NCBI GenBank assembly: GCA_033239005.1
Contig: BSQZ01000028.1
Span: 1,631,001 to 1,695,000 of the forward strand
DNA: 64,000 nt
Direction: 5' to 3'
From: Lamellibrachia satsuma
Taxonomy: Eukaryota; Annelida; Polychaeta; Sabellida; Siboglinidae
Of this stretch, positions 13,050 through 24,543 are shown piece after piece; position 1 is the first letter of the stretch, and the number at the start of each line of letters is the position of its first letter. The notes under the pieces were generated by a model. That model made no database searches. It saw only the letters and a program-made list of their open reading frames with translations, and had not been told where the DNA came from. The position numbers and the translations under genes were made by a program.

Positions 13050-15299
13050 TCATTCTCCCTCATCTGATATTTCAATCATTTCTGCACTAGTTCGAACGTC
13101 ACCACTAAGAGCAGTTGTGACATAAGTCTGAACACCAGTCATGTCTCTGTTGACATCTACAGCCAGGGAGCCTGAAGGCCACGGAGACTCCAACGTGTTC
13201 GAGTCAAGCGACTGTCCCCTCTCCAGTGTGCTGGCGACCTCATTGCGGGGTGGCATGTTCATACCAAGCCAGGCTGGTATTGACGTTGAGTTATGCTGTC
13301 TGGCGTAGTGTTTGCGCAGCGTGTCGGCACGTGTGAACCGAGCTGAGCAGTGAAGACACCCGAACGGTTGGCGACAATCGTGCGTGTACATGTGGCGGTT
13401 ACGACTCGATGTCTGCGTGAATGATTTGTTACAATGTGGACATGTGTATCGCTTATGTTCACGCAGACTGTGTGTTTCCAGTGCGGAGTACGAGTAGCAC
13501 GGCAGTTGGCACACGCAACAGCGGTAGTCACTGGCATGGACTCCGCCACTAGTCACATTCAATATATTAAGCTCAACTCGCCGTACATATTCGCTGTCAC
13601 TACCACTCAAATTGTCAACAAACGACCTGTCACCAGTGGCATACAAACCTTTAGAATCTGTTTCAGTCACAGCACTGGTGCTCTGCAGTTCACCCTTCTG
13701 CATTGCTATGCCACACAATAGTTCACTTGTCACATCCGCCACTGTGTTAGTACTGTCCCTAGTATCTGATACAAATGCTGATGAATCGTCTACTGTTTGT
13801 TCATGATGCTCACTGTTGTTACGAGCAACATTGTCTGGGATGGGATGTTGACACGTGTCCGCATCATCTGACACAGATGTGGAGACCTGTTCGCAGTTTC
13901 CAGCACCACCACGACAACTGTCCACATTGTTCGACATAGATGTGGAGACTTGTTCGCAGTTTCCAGCACCACCATTGTCTGAGAAATGTTCCTGCCTATT
14001 GGAACATGCATGAATCATGTAAGCCTGCTCCTCAGAGAACCCCTGGTGACACTGATCACAGCAGTGTGTCATGGCACATGCATGACAGTCACTAAAATGC
14101 TCCTCCAGCTTGCCCTTAGAAGGCAAACAACTTTTGCACTGCGCACACAAATATTTGCTGGCTGTATCCATGCAGCAAGCATCATTCATTCCAGTAGATG
14201 GCAGCACTACATTGTCTGCCACATCACCAGGTGTCCTTCGTTCAGTGTCTTGTGATGATGAGTGACTGGACATCTGTATGTTTTGTGTGTTTATAGGCTG
14301 GACCAAGTCACTGCTAGATGCAACTGCACTCGCTTCCTGTAATGAAGGTATTTCATAATCAGCACATGTTGTCGCACCAGCAGAATGTACAAGTGGGACG
14401 CTGGATGGAACAGAAGAAGAAGACAGTGATGTGTCAGCCTCACAATCATCAGCTTCTTTTTTAATGACAACTTCACCGCAATCTAACATCTCTGAGAGGC
14501 CGACAGCTTCAACAATGTGCTTGATGTCTTCGGTATCATCACACACCGGTAACAGTGACCCTGCCTCATCCTCCTCACTGTAGTCAATGCGAACACACTG
14601 CATTCTCCTCTTGCCCTCTCCCATATTTACTTCACTGCTGCCCATACGTTTCCGATTAAGCCCGCGTTTGATGACTTCTGTCCGTACTGATAGGTGTGGT
14701 TGTTGACTTTCACTCAAGATAGGGTAACTACATCGCCCAATGCCAAGACCTGGTGGGAGTGATGCTGAAGATAACGGCCTATCATCCAGGTAAACGCTGT
14801 GGCGTGTTGGTTGCGCATTACCACTTGGTGCCATAAAGTCATGCCCAGGTTGTCTGTCTGGTGACACAGAACCTACTCGCTGATCCAGTGACGTTCCACA
14901 CTGACCTACCCTGGAAGATGCTGATTCTCCACCGACGCATCTTCTGGTGTAGTTTTGTTCATTCTGTCTGCTGTTCATCCATCTTTTATGGTTGTTATTT
15001 GTACTGGAGCGCCAATCCATCTCTTCCTGGGGATTCTTTCGATGTTCCCTTTCACTGTGGCATTCAAGCTGAGCCCCCGCAGGTTGTCGACTCTGTGGCA
15101 CTTGGTTAATGAGGCCATCTTTCACAATCTGTTCATGCACTTTCACCACGATATGCTGGTCGTCAATATCTGAGCTGCTTATGCAAATTATTCCATCAAT
15201 CTCGTAGTTTCCAATGAGACCGACGCTGATTTTGCACAGTTGTAGTATCGATTCCTTCAACAGTGTAGTCAGTAACCTTCTGTCCTTGAACTGTGTCAT
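13050..15299 (-). CDS. C2H2 zinc-finger protein, 749 aa
   Basis: Probably a nuclear DNA-binding protein; its target is unknown. The coding part is a single uninterrupted frame. The ATG at 15299 lies 28 bases inside an exon whose acceptor on the minus strand (cttccag) is at 15330-15328, so a 5' non-coding exon is expected upstream. Residues about 8-60 form a module (LLKESILQLC..EIDGIICISS..VVKVHEQI) shared with the pseudogene at 2150-4131. A long acidic, Ser-rich low-complexity middle follows. Two irregular fingers (CAQCKSCLPS, HCCDQCHQGF) lie at about residues 385-435, then a tandem internal duplication (GGAGNCEQVSTS twice, about 437-475). Three C2H2 fingers (YRCCVCQ, YTCPHCNKSF, FGCLHCSARF) sit at about 590-670. 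The layout suggests a transcription factor with a protein-interaction N-terminus, but that role is inference. Confidence 0.85.
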   Translation of the reverse strand: MTQFKDRRLLTTLLKESILQLCKISVGLIGNYEIDGIICISSSDIDDQHIVVKVHEQIVKDGLINQVPQSRQPAGAQLECHSEREHRKNPQEEMDWRSSTNNNHKRWMNSRQNEQNYTRRCVGGESASSRVGQCGTSLDQRVGSVSPDRQPGHDFMAPSGNAQPTRHSVYLDDRPLSSASLPPGLGIGRCSYPILSESQQPHLSVRTEVIKRGLNRKRMGSSEVNMGEGKRRMQCVRIDYSEEDEAGSLLPVCDDTEDIKHIVEAVGLSEMLDCGEVVIKKEADDCEADTSLSSSSVPSSVPLVHSAGATTCADYEIPSLQEASAVASSSDLVQPINTQNIQMSSHSSSQDTERRTPGDVADNVVLPSTGMNDACCMDTASKYLCAQCKSCLPSKGKLEEHFSDCHACAMTHCCDQCHQGFSEEQAYMIHACSNRQEHFSDNGGAGNCEQVSTSMSNNVDSCRGGAGNCEQVSTSVSDDADTCQHPIPDNVARNNSEHHEQTVDDSSAFVSDTRDSTNTVADVTSELLCGIAMQKGELQSTSAVTETDSKGLYATGDRSFVDNLSGSDSEYVRRVELNILNVTSGGVHASDYRCCVCQLPCYSYSALETHSLREHKRYTCPHCNKSFTQTSSRNRHMYTHDCRQPFGCLHCSARFTRADTLRKHYARQHNSTSIPAWLGMNMPPRNEVASTLERGQSLDSNTLESPWPSGSLAVDVNRDMTGVQTYVTTALSGDVRTSAEMIEISDEGE

Positions 15300-15327
15300 T
15301 GTGTAAAGTGTGGCAAGGCTTCTTCAC

Positions 15328-15339
15328 CTGGAAGCGGAA
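15328..15339 (-). other. Splice acceptor before the zinc-finger coding exon
   Basis: On the minus strand the sequence is ttccgcttccag followed by GTGAAG, a pyrimidine-rich tract ending in AG. The pseudogene at 2150-4131 has an acceptor at the matching place upstream of its ATG. Confidence 0.6.
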
Positions 15340-17422
15340 AGTTAAGTAAATTTAATTCATTAGTAACAATTGCAACACAGATGGCAAGAAGACAAACGTA
15401 TTCCCCATCCCTAAACCAGTACAGGTAGTGTTTATATGGTGTATAGTCATCGGCATCAAATTCGAGCCATTCCTGAATTCGACCCATTTTGAGATTCACA
15501 CTGGATATTGCATTACAGATGTCACTAATCAGATATATCGCGATATATTGCACATCATTGGTCCTTGGGAATGTAAACGCATAACAAAGTTAACTGGTTC
15601 AAAGAAAAATTACGCAAACAGTTTTTCAAGACATATTTTGGTATTTCATAAGGACACTGATCACTAGATGGCAGTTATACCGTGCCACATTGGTGGCCTT
15701 GATGCAAATACGCCATATTTCACTTTATCGGACGAAAATGTACACAACTATTCATAATAATCATCACAGGAAAGTTGATGAATGGACCTATTGTGTTCAT
15801 ACATTTAATGCGTTACGTCTTAAATTTAAGTTGGAGCCTCATTTAATGGCACCTGTTGTCACCGTTCGTTTATCATATGTATTTCACTCAAAACAACTTT
15901 TCTAACAATCTGTTTGTATTGGATTGATGAAGTAACTGATAGTGAATTGGTATTTGATAATATCAATCACTTGCGCAAAAAGATTTTTGTGAAAACGGCA
16001 TATTCTATTAAGTAGCTCGAATTTGACGCCGACCAGTATAACTTGTTCCACACAGGCACAGCCACAGACGCTGGCACTGGGACCGCCACTGGCAGACTTG
16101 TCACTTGGAGAAATCGAACGACGCAAGCGAAAGTATACCGTCACCTAACATACACTGTAATCTTATGATGCATAACTTACCTCGACGTTCGGGTTCTAGT
16201 CCGAAACGATCTGATAAGTTACGTTAGGACAGTGTCAATGAAAGTGGCAAGTCAGCCTTGTGATGGATGAAAGCTGCTTCATCTTCGTCGACGGTCGTTG
16301 TCCACGTCTCAAAACGAAGCAGATACAGCACGTCGGTGACATATAAAATACGGCAGTTATATTCGATGTACATTCAATGCATCGAGAAATTAATGTTCGC
16401 TTTCAATGACAGATTTAAATTGACTGAGCAGTGTGTAACAATGACTAGAGTCTAAACCATTTTCCCAGAAAATCTCCACAGGGAGCCGACATTTTGTAAA
16501 CACCCGGATGTATGTAAAACACTAATCCAGAATGGGTAACAGTAACAACGCATTATAACAAGCATGGTGGTTCATCTACTATACTGATCGATGTAGTTTT
16601 CGACCTACTTAATAGAATATGCCGTTTAAAAAAAATCTGAAGAAACATTTTGTGTAAGAGATCGATATGCCAAATCAGCAAAAGCGACTTCATTTATTCC
16701 ATGCAAACAAATTATTAAAACAGTTGTTTTGAGTGAAAAACTTACGAATATTGAACGTCTGAACCATGTCGCGCGAGTCGAGGAAACCGGAGGAATTCGA
16801 CCTATATTTATGGCAAGCCGTACATACAATCGTTTTTAATTTTACCACTTTGTTCCAATTATGTCAACTTTTTATAACAACCAGGCTTGACATAACGTTT
16901 TATAAAACACTTACACATACATTTCTATTGAATATATAACGTTAATGTAGTACATTTTTTTTCATATATTTAACACATTTTCATTATTCCTACTTTTATG
17001 ACAAGATTAGCTTGCCATACATCTACCACAAAAAGGGCAATTATTGTCACGTGGCCAAGAACGAGACATGCGTCAGCAGACGCTCAATAATCATGTCTGG
17101 TAAGCATGCAAAGTCGGTTTTTTATCAAGGTATTTATATCATAAATGTGTTCCATGTTATATTATATATAAAAATATATTTTGCTCAGACAAGACTCTGT
17201 ATCGTTATTGTTGTAAACAGACGCTGTGACGTCTCTAACGCGATATCAAGCGAGATTTCAATGGATCGAAAACTGGCGTGGGTCAAAAACTGCACCGGTA
17301 ATTATACTCCTAATACCTTTCTACAATGTTTTCTTAATTTGTATTGTTTCAGCGTTTTTAATATTCAAATCACCAGACTTCAACAGTAGCAGCTGCATAC
17401 ATACTGTTGAAGGCCAGAAACA
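15340..17422. other. Upstream region of the zinc-finger gene, possible 5' non-coding exon
   Basis: A minus-strand donor, GAACGTCGAG followed by gtaagttatg, lies at 16181/16180, and CpG-bearing sequence continues to about 16310. It could end the 5' non-coding exon of the zinc-finger gene, giving an intron of about 0.85 kb. This rests on the splice consensus alone. Nothing else recognised. Confidence 0.35.
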
Positions 17423-17590
<168 letters not shown>

Positions 17591-17879
17591 TATACATATT
17601 ACGATCAAATAGCACTCGCTGATCAATCTGCTACAGTTGATATGCTGTTCTCACACACATCTGAAGAAACTTTTGTGCAACATATCCATATTCTACGTCT
17701 CCAGTAGTTATTTCATTAGCGCAGTGTAAACGACATGCGAATAGAAGACCCACGTTTTACGTAGCGAACATTTGATTTACCACAAAAACCACCAAGAAAC
17801 CTTGATCTACGCTGGAGATGGTGCAACGACGCTCATGCGGCTCGATGCATCCTTCTCGACTTCAGCTCTACCTCTAGTG

Positions 17880-18115
17880 CCTCTTCATTGGTTGCACAGC
17901 TCCATCTTAAGAACCTGCAGTCCAGGAGAACATCAGACAGCATGACGTACAAAGTCATAAACGGACTTGTCGATGTGAACCCTGCTGCACTTTTTGAACC
18001 CAGCAACCGCCGCTTTAGAGGACATCAAGCGAAGCTCCAAATCCCCCATTCTCGAATTGACATCCCTACCCTCATTCAGGTCTTCACTGAAGGGGTGGAT
18101 GGGGCACCATATATA
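17880..18115 (+). pseudogene. LINE remnant, C-terminal end of ORF2
   Basis: Translates to LKNLQSRRTSDSMTYKVING, then LVDVNPAALF and RRFRGHQAKLQIPHSRIDI. This matches the segment downstream of the reverse transcriptase thumb in CR1/jockey-group LINEs (RR..rl..lyKi.nGlvd...RtRg). The copy is truncated on both sides and ends near the (AT)n run. Confidence 0.65.
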
Positions 18116-18150
18116 ATCATAAAAATATATCTTTTATCGAGTATTATATA

Positions 18151-18156
<6 letters not shown>

Positions 18157-18243
<87 letters not shown>
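18157..18243. repeat. (AT)n microsatellite
   Basis: About 43 uninterrupted AT dinucleotides. The IYIY-type frames across it are artefacts. Confidence 0.97.
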
Positions 18244-18248
<5 letters not shown>

Positions 18249-19787
18249 TTATTTATTTTTATATTCTTGTTGTTAACTTTTAGCGTAACTTTTATACCGC
18301 TGCCTTTGAAATCACTGGAACATTGCTCGCCCCGCACGTTATTCCCCGTGTAGAGTTTATTCCTCGATACTCGGGGCATCTACAGTATTATAAAGAAAGA
18401 ATGAAAAAAACACACGTTAGCACGATTATTGTTAGATGGTGTGAAAACTGGCAGATGTTATTACATTTTCGGAAATGTAAATGCCTATGCACGTGGTACG
18501 GGAAATTGGATGTAAACTTTAAAAAATATTTTATATACTGTTCTAAGTACTACCATAAAAGAAAAGGACTTACTTAAGAGCATCACCAAGTTCTGATTAT
18601 GACATTTCAGTGCAATGTGGTATTACAGCTTCAAATGGTGATCCATTTATTGGGTTGATTTGGAAAAATAGATATTGCATAAGGAAAAGAGCTAATTATA
18701 CCTCTGCCTAAAATATGTATGTGAATAACATATAACAACATTTCTTACGATTCCCGCATGTTGGATGAATACATATAGATCATAGACGTGTAATATACAT
18801 CTACATAAATTGCGTTTTTCAATGAGTTCATTATTCTGTAAGCCTGTGTCATAGGCGATTATATAAGCATGTAGTGTAAATTTCCCACTTGGAGGCAAAA
18901 CGAGAACTGGATAACCTTCTGGGTAATATGAACCACATGCAATCCAGGGAATATGTATGTGTGCGCATGCGTGTGTTTATGTGTTTGCGTCCATGTTGGT
19001 TAATGACTGTGTTTGGGTAATGCCATCCGTGTCTGTGAGTGTATGCCCATATGTTGAGTAATGATTCGTGTGTGTTGTTTGTGGGGGGTGGATGTATGCA
19101 TGTGTGCCCGCATGTGTGCGTGTACACACGTTCAGCAAAGACTATTGTATGGGATTAGGCTATGACTCTTGTGTGTCTATGACCATCTTGTGATATGATC
19201 ACTCATACCCATATTATCCACGGGTCATGCTCACATTTCCAACGCGTAATGTAATATGAGCCATTTGGAGAAACTATTCTTCTCGTATTCTCCTGGGTAT
19301 TTATTTATGTTTTATTTTGTTTATAATATTGTTTTGACGTGTGTATTTTATCTTCGTTATATAACTGTGTATGTTAGAGTGGATGTGACTGGTGGCCCAT
19401 TGAAAATCCCGCGATAAACGTGACATGGTCACCATCGTGAAATACAGCATTGACTGTTACTACTTGTCCTCCGTGAAATAGTGAACAACCCACGCGTACA
19501 CTAAAGCCCACAGTAATAGTCTACCACGAGAACGCTTATGTCAACTTTACACATAGGAAATATCTAGTCATACGGCTCCAGAATATCAATATGAAAAATG
19601 TGTCCCTTTCGGAATTTAATTCCAACAACGCACAGAACGAATTGCATTATTATAATAAAATACAACACAATTTGCAACATGTAAAATGAAGGTATAAATA
19701 AACAATAGACTGTTGGAAAGGGGGTGAACAGAAATGTGAGACTGATATAGGCTGATACACAGTATAATAGCTTTGGCGCAAATTGGT
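18244..19787. other. Intergenic, no gene seen
   Basis: No supported gene. A degenerate GT-rich tract with GTGTGCGCATGCGTGTG-type units lies at about 18955-19130. Confidence 0.5.
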
Positions 19788-20035
19788 GCACTTACCATTC
19801 AAGATTTAACACAATTGCAACCCAAAGCAAAAGGCCCAGATGGCAAGTGGCAAAGGAAGCCATTAGTTTATCGAGCGTCCAACAATGTTTTATTTATGTG
19901 TAACCCGCCATTCTCAGATATTTGTCAATTGTGTTTCAAACATATTCACGCTGCTAGCATTTACACAATCTGTATATAATTTGATTCATTCATTTATTGT
20001 CCTCTGAGAATGTGTACTTCCTGATTTCAAATCTA
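19788..20035 (+). repeat. Dispersed repeat, copy 1 of a pair
   Basis: Blocks AAGATTTAACACAATTGCAA, GCTAGCATTTACA and TTTATTGTCCTCTGAGAATG recur in the same order at 23810-24250. No coding signal recognised. Confidence 0.6.
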
Positions 20036-20084
20036 CACTGGTCCTTTGCTAATATGTTATATCGTGTCCTCTAACTTAGTGCTA

Positions 20085-20365
20085 CTATCTTTCTAAAGTG
20101 CAAAACATAGTTCTATCAATATTTTCATACCCATTCAATATTCTAAAAACTTCAATTTGATCTCCTCTTAACCTCCTTGTCTCTAGGGTTGTTAAACCAC
20201 ATACTTCTATGCGTTCTTCATAAATAGTATAAGATCTAGTTGCCATCCTCTGTATTTATTCTTTGATCTGATCGATGTATCCTTCTTACGACATGATCTC
20301 TAAGCTTGAATAGAGCAGAGTGTATTCTAAATGAGGCCTAACTATTTGTTTGTGTAATTTGTGCT
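20085..20365 (-). pseudogene. LINE remnant, C-terminal reverse transcriptase region (CR1/L2-like)
   Basis: Read on the minus strand and allowing frame breaks: KLHKQIVRPHLEYT, IQRMATRSYTIYEERIEVCG, LTTLETRRLRGDQIEVFRIL, NGYENI. This is the 'VRPHLEY..vQRraTrmI....eeRl..L.l.tLe.RRlRgDlI..fKil.g' signature typical of CR1/L2-group LINEs. It contains stops and frame changes. Confidence 0.75.
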
Positions 20366-20594
20366 GTCTTCGCCATTGCAAATAGTGCCTGCGTGGTCTG
20401 CCACACTCCTTAACTCAGCAAATAATCGCCAGATGACAACATAATATGGTGTATCATTTCTAACTTATGGAAGTGGCCCATATTACCAGTATGCTCATAT
20501 TACCGAACCTTCCCATATAGGTCCTACACGTGTATAAGATTCTACTGAAGATAACACAGAATTATTTAATTATTGTTGACCGGATCCGATCCAC

Positions 20595-20757
20595 ATGCTA
20601 TAACGTTGAAAGTCGATTCGTTCGGTGATATTAACAAAAGTACGCTCCCTTTTATTAAACCGACTGCACATGTTACTTAAAACATTAACACGCTACATAC
20701 TTGAACATCAACGAAACTCACTCGAGGTGGGCTAAATGGATCGAGGAGTGAGTTTTG
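20595..20757 (-). repeat. Dispersed repeat family copy
   Basis: Contains 'ACAAAAGTACGCTCCCTTTT', ATTAAACCGACTGCACATGT and 'AACATCAACGAAACTCACTC' followed by 'GGTGGGCTAAATGGATCGAG'. Copies at 43965 and 49590 have the same order. It lies just beyond the truncated 3' end of the GPCR. Confidence 0.7.
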
Positions 20758-20872
20758 CATATGAGAAAACAACTTTCACGATGACATGGACCAGAATACG
20801 AGAACACCGTAATGTGACCCCCACTTGCAAGAGAAACAGATGTAAGATGATTTTGCACTATTTCATTGATGG

Positions 20873-21565
20873 TCATTTAGAAGGATGTGACATCCTCGTA
20901 ACATAGTTCATATTATACGTAAATGTACCGTACCAGAAGACGTGAACGAAGAGCGGCACCCCGAGGGCGATGAACAAGGTGATCGAAGCAACAAATATCC
21001 GTATTCCACGTAATGGCCAGCTGTTGGCTAAGTGACATTTGCCGCCTGACATGTATGACGGCACAGTGACGACACACGTCATATAAGCGATGCTACACAG
21101 CCAGATCGCGACAATCGACAAAGTCACCTTCGTGTGGGTGAACGACACCTTGTGCCAGAATGGTCGGGCGGTGCCGAGGTACCGTTCGACGGATATAGCG
21201 ACCAGGTTGTAGGTTGACGAGAGCAGAAGACCGTACAAGAGAAACGGTGAGCTCCACAGGCGGCAGTAGACGTCCGCCTGTAGGCCGCCCAAGCTCACTA
21301 CCGTTGGGTGGTCGTCGGGAACCGTCTGTATGCGCACGATGAAGACAGCCAACGTCAACGCGTTGATGATGCTCTGGTTGACAATATACTTACACGTCAA
21401 TTGTCGCCAGAGCTTCGTGTGTCTCAGGGTGACGACGATGACGAAGAGATTGCCGACGATCCCTGTTCCCGCGAAGATGTAGGCGACCCACCGAAAAAGA
21501 ACAGGGAGAGGCGATTTGCTAAAGTCGTCGGTAGTATCCGCACTGTTCTCTACCGGTCGTTCCAT
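20873..21565 (-). pseudogene. Rhodopsin-like (class A) GPCR, ends after TM5
   Basis: A 230-residue frame with five hydrophobic helices. TM1 (residues about 24-48) carries the GxxGN motif (GIVGNLFVIVV). TM2 is about 60-78, without the usual conserved Asp. TM3 starts with the disulfide Cys (CRLWSS) and ends in SVERYLGTARP, an ERY form of the DRY motif. TM4 is SIVAIWLCSIAY and TM5 is FVASITLFIALGVPLFVHVF. A stop codon follows twelve residues after TM5, so TM6, TM7 and the NPxxY motif are absent. Class A receptors normally sense a ligand at the plasma membrane and couple to G proteins; this form could not do so as written. Either the gene is truncated (a dispersed repeat lies 120 bp downstream) or TM6-7 lie in an exon I cannot see. 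The ligand is unknown. Confidence 0.7.
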
Positions 21566-22369
21566 CGTCTAACAAACTTAGATATCAATCTTCGTTTGAG
21601 TTTTGACGAACTCGTGGTAACCGGCATTCAGAGTCGAACGCTGAGTATTCAGTGAACGTCTAATTCCGGTAAATACAACAGAAGCCAGGCGCTCTTGTCC
21701 TATGACGCTACTGTCACAATAAGTTAAACACGTGTCTATCTTGCCCTTGATGCTACTGGCACCGCCATTTAGCTTGCTTCTCACGTTGCATCAGGCCTAT
21801 CCCACGGGAAACAAACTCTCTAACGTTGCAGTTGTCAAGACTTCATCCACGTAGGGACGACAAATTCAGATATGTGTACCCGCTGACAAGCCACGAACCA
21901 TCCGTGTGTGAAATGCAGATTGTGGTTAATAGCGTTACTAATAGTATACTTTTACTGGTGTTGACTGACTATGGTGATATGTCAACTGATTGGAGACAGT
22001 GATGCAACACTTGTATATGCACCGTTGTCATTCAAATCAACCAATCATTTTTATTCCTGCAACATATTGCTGCGTGGACATGTAATTATGTGGAAATAGA
22101 ATGTGTACACGAAGACACTAACGAGTGTGGTAGCCAGTGCCGTCATAAAATGGAGGGCGGGTCTGTTCGGCTGATTAATGCACAGCCCGTTTATTGCCGC
22201 GACAACAGACATTAAGAAGTGTCGTTAACGGTACATATGTAATAATGGAATTGTAGCAGTATTCGCGGTAACGCAAGAAACGTGAGAATAGAAGTATATT
22301 GCGCGTCAAATATATGTCACTAGACCGCTACGTGCGCCTTACTTCCTATTCACTCACTCAGCCCTCTTC
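21566..22369. other. Upstream of the GPCR, no gene seen
   Basis: No supported open frame, RNA gene or clear promoter element recognised. Confidence 0.5.
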
Positions 22370-22600
22370 GCTCTCTCTGGAGCATAAGGCACCAGCAAAT
22401 CTTCTCCAGTCAGCACGGTCTTGGACGAGCCAGCTTAGTCCCAGCCTTGCCCAGTGGTCTGCCTTTTTTTCAAAGTATGTCCATTTAAGAGCGGCGTGTG
22501 TATGGATATTCCTGTCCATGCGGAGAACATGACCAAGCTATCTCCATCAGCTGTCTATCTTCTTGTCTCCATCTTGTTTGTCTTAATACTTCATATAGCT
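22370..22600 (-). pseudogene. LINE remnant, extreme C-terminus of ORF2
   Basis: The minus strand reads LGHVLRMDRNIHTRRSLKWT, then LGLSWLVQDRADWRRFAGAL. This is the 'lGHvlRm....r.al.W.......w..aqDR..Wr..v.aLc' end typical of several LINE ORF2 proteins. Stops lie upstream and no intact frame remains. Confidence 0.65.
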
Positions 22601-23809
22601 GCATCAAACAACACCGCCTGCCCATGGATACAGTCACCGCCCTCACCATGGCGTCTTCCCAGTCCCGACTACATCTAACTGAAATTCTTCAAAGAACTGT
22701 TTTAGGTTTCTTTTTCTACCTTTCTTGCGATACTTCACCTAAGTGTCAGCGTCTTCTAAATGTTGAAGTTGAACACTAACAAGAAGACGAACGCATTTCC
22801 TATTACACACCAACTGCAAATTCCAATTACACCTAAAAAATACAAATATCAATTACAAAAAACAAATCCAATTATCAATTCCATGTGGAAATAAAAATAT
22901 GTGAACAGAGCAACCACAGACATGGGCAACGCCAAAAATAACAGCGTTTAGAGCAGCTTTATTTAATGTATGCTTACTATGGTACATAACGGCAAATAAA
23001 TATAATATGCGCAATTTATTTTATTATCTGTTGCGAATAAGTTGAATTAATAAGTTGCATGATGTAATCAAAAAACAATCTGAAAAGTAATTGAATATTG
23101 TTTTTAAACAAAACAATCATTCCAATTACAATTCCAGAACAGGAATTGGCGTTTTAATTCCAATCACAACGTAATTCACCCCCAATTCTGCCCAATGATC
23201 CCGTTTGTCTTCCGTTATCCATCCTCGTTATTCTCGAATGATATTGCTATCTTCCCTGGTGGGTTCACATGGAACTGAACTTTGTGCAACTCGCTGTACG
23301 AACCAATCAGATGTGGCGCAAAGAAATCACGCGAGTCGGCAAACGTAGCTTCCTCAATGTTTCAAATCACAACTGCACGTAATATATGTTTTTAATAATG
23401 AACACGATTGCTGGCACGTGATTACTGAATTAAATGTCATTTATTTGGCATATTTCACTCTACAATGGACTTTCTAAGTATTTTCTATCCATGCGAGCCT
23501 GTCCTCGTGGTTTTTAATAGGAGGTTCGAGCGTACGCAATAAGCCGGGGATTTCTGGGATGATTCCCGAAAAATGCTACGGTTAAACAAATTCTCTTCGG
23601 GGGGGGGGGTTCGTTCGAACTCACCGAACCCCGCTGAGGAAGGGCATGCCATGATAAAATGAAGACATATGGAACTGAATACAACTCACGTATGTCGGCG
23701 AAACGCAGTTTATTTTGTAGATAGATAACATCTAGTCGCATCGTCGCTATCAAGTGATGCCCGTAGTATCCACCAAGGGTTTATGTATGGGCCTACAGAA
23801 ACCACTCGT
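22601..23809. other. Intergenic, no gene seen
   Basis: AATTAC-rich low-complexity sequence at about 22800-23170. No supported coding frame. Confidence 0.5.
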
Positions 23810-24250
23810 GATACAAGATTTAACAAGATTGCCACCCAAGGCAAAATGAGATAGTTGTGATATAAGTAATTGATACATGGGTGGTGTAGTCGACGGCACA
23901 AGCATTTCTCTCAAAACACAACACGTTGTTAGCATTTACATACTTTGACTTAAGCATTTGTACTCCTCGACGGAGGCCATCAACCATTCCTTTTAATCGG
24001 ACGTGGTTGTGGGCCTTGTGTTTCCAGTTCTTTCCAATTATATTCTGCTTTTTACATCCCTGCTTCTACTTCTCTGCGCCTGGTGTTTCTTGGCATTCCC
24101 CCTTTCGTTTTACCTTGAGGGTTCCTAGTGACCGCCTCACTTGAGATGCGTTGTGTTAGCTTCATATCCAGCATTTCCACAATCTTTAGATTATGTGTTC
24201 CATTTATTTATTGTCCTCTGGGAGAATGAGTATTTTCTGATATCCAATCT
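23810..24250 (+). repeat. Dispersed repeat, copy 2 of a pair, with inserted segment
   Basis: Matches 19788-20035 at its start (AAGATTTAACAAGATTGCCA), at GTTAGCATTTACATA and at its end (TTTATTGTCCTCTGGGAGAA). About 240 bp not present in the other copy separates the last two blocks. Confidence 0.55.
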
Positions 24251-24502
24251 AAAATGATCAGACATTGTCAGACAGTTAGAAAGCTGTAAACTAACAATGG
24301 AGTTAATTAGTGTTCGACAATGAGTGACAGACGGGCTTCTCGGCAGAGCACCTTCAGGTGTGATAAGGTTTCCTGCGGATTATCACTGAAGCATGACGCC
24401 TATTGTTTGCTAGCCTGGTGATTGCATTGCCTACACACCTGCTGCCAACAATGTGGCTCCAGAGACTGAGTTCGTCTGGATTGGCGGGGCGCTTGGAATG
24501 CA

Positions 24503-24508
24503 TATAAA
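24503..24508 (+). promoter_or_regulatory. TATA box candidate
   Basis: GCATATAAATG in a locally GC-richer stretch, 36 bp before the ATG of the small frame at 24544, so transcription would start only just upstream of that ATG. Confidence 0.4.
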
Positions 24509-24543
24509 TGTACATACAGAGAGATGGACTCATAATCATCACC

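Noticed and set aside
18134..18379. Ile-Tyr repeat frames
   Set aside because: By-product of the (AT)n run.
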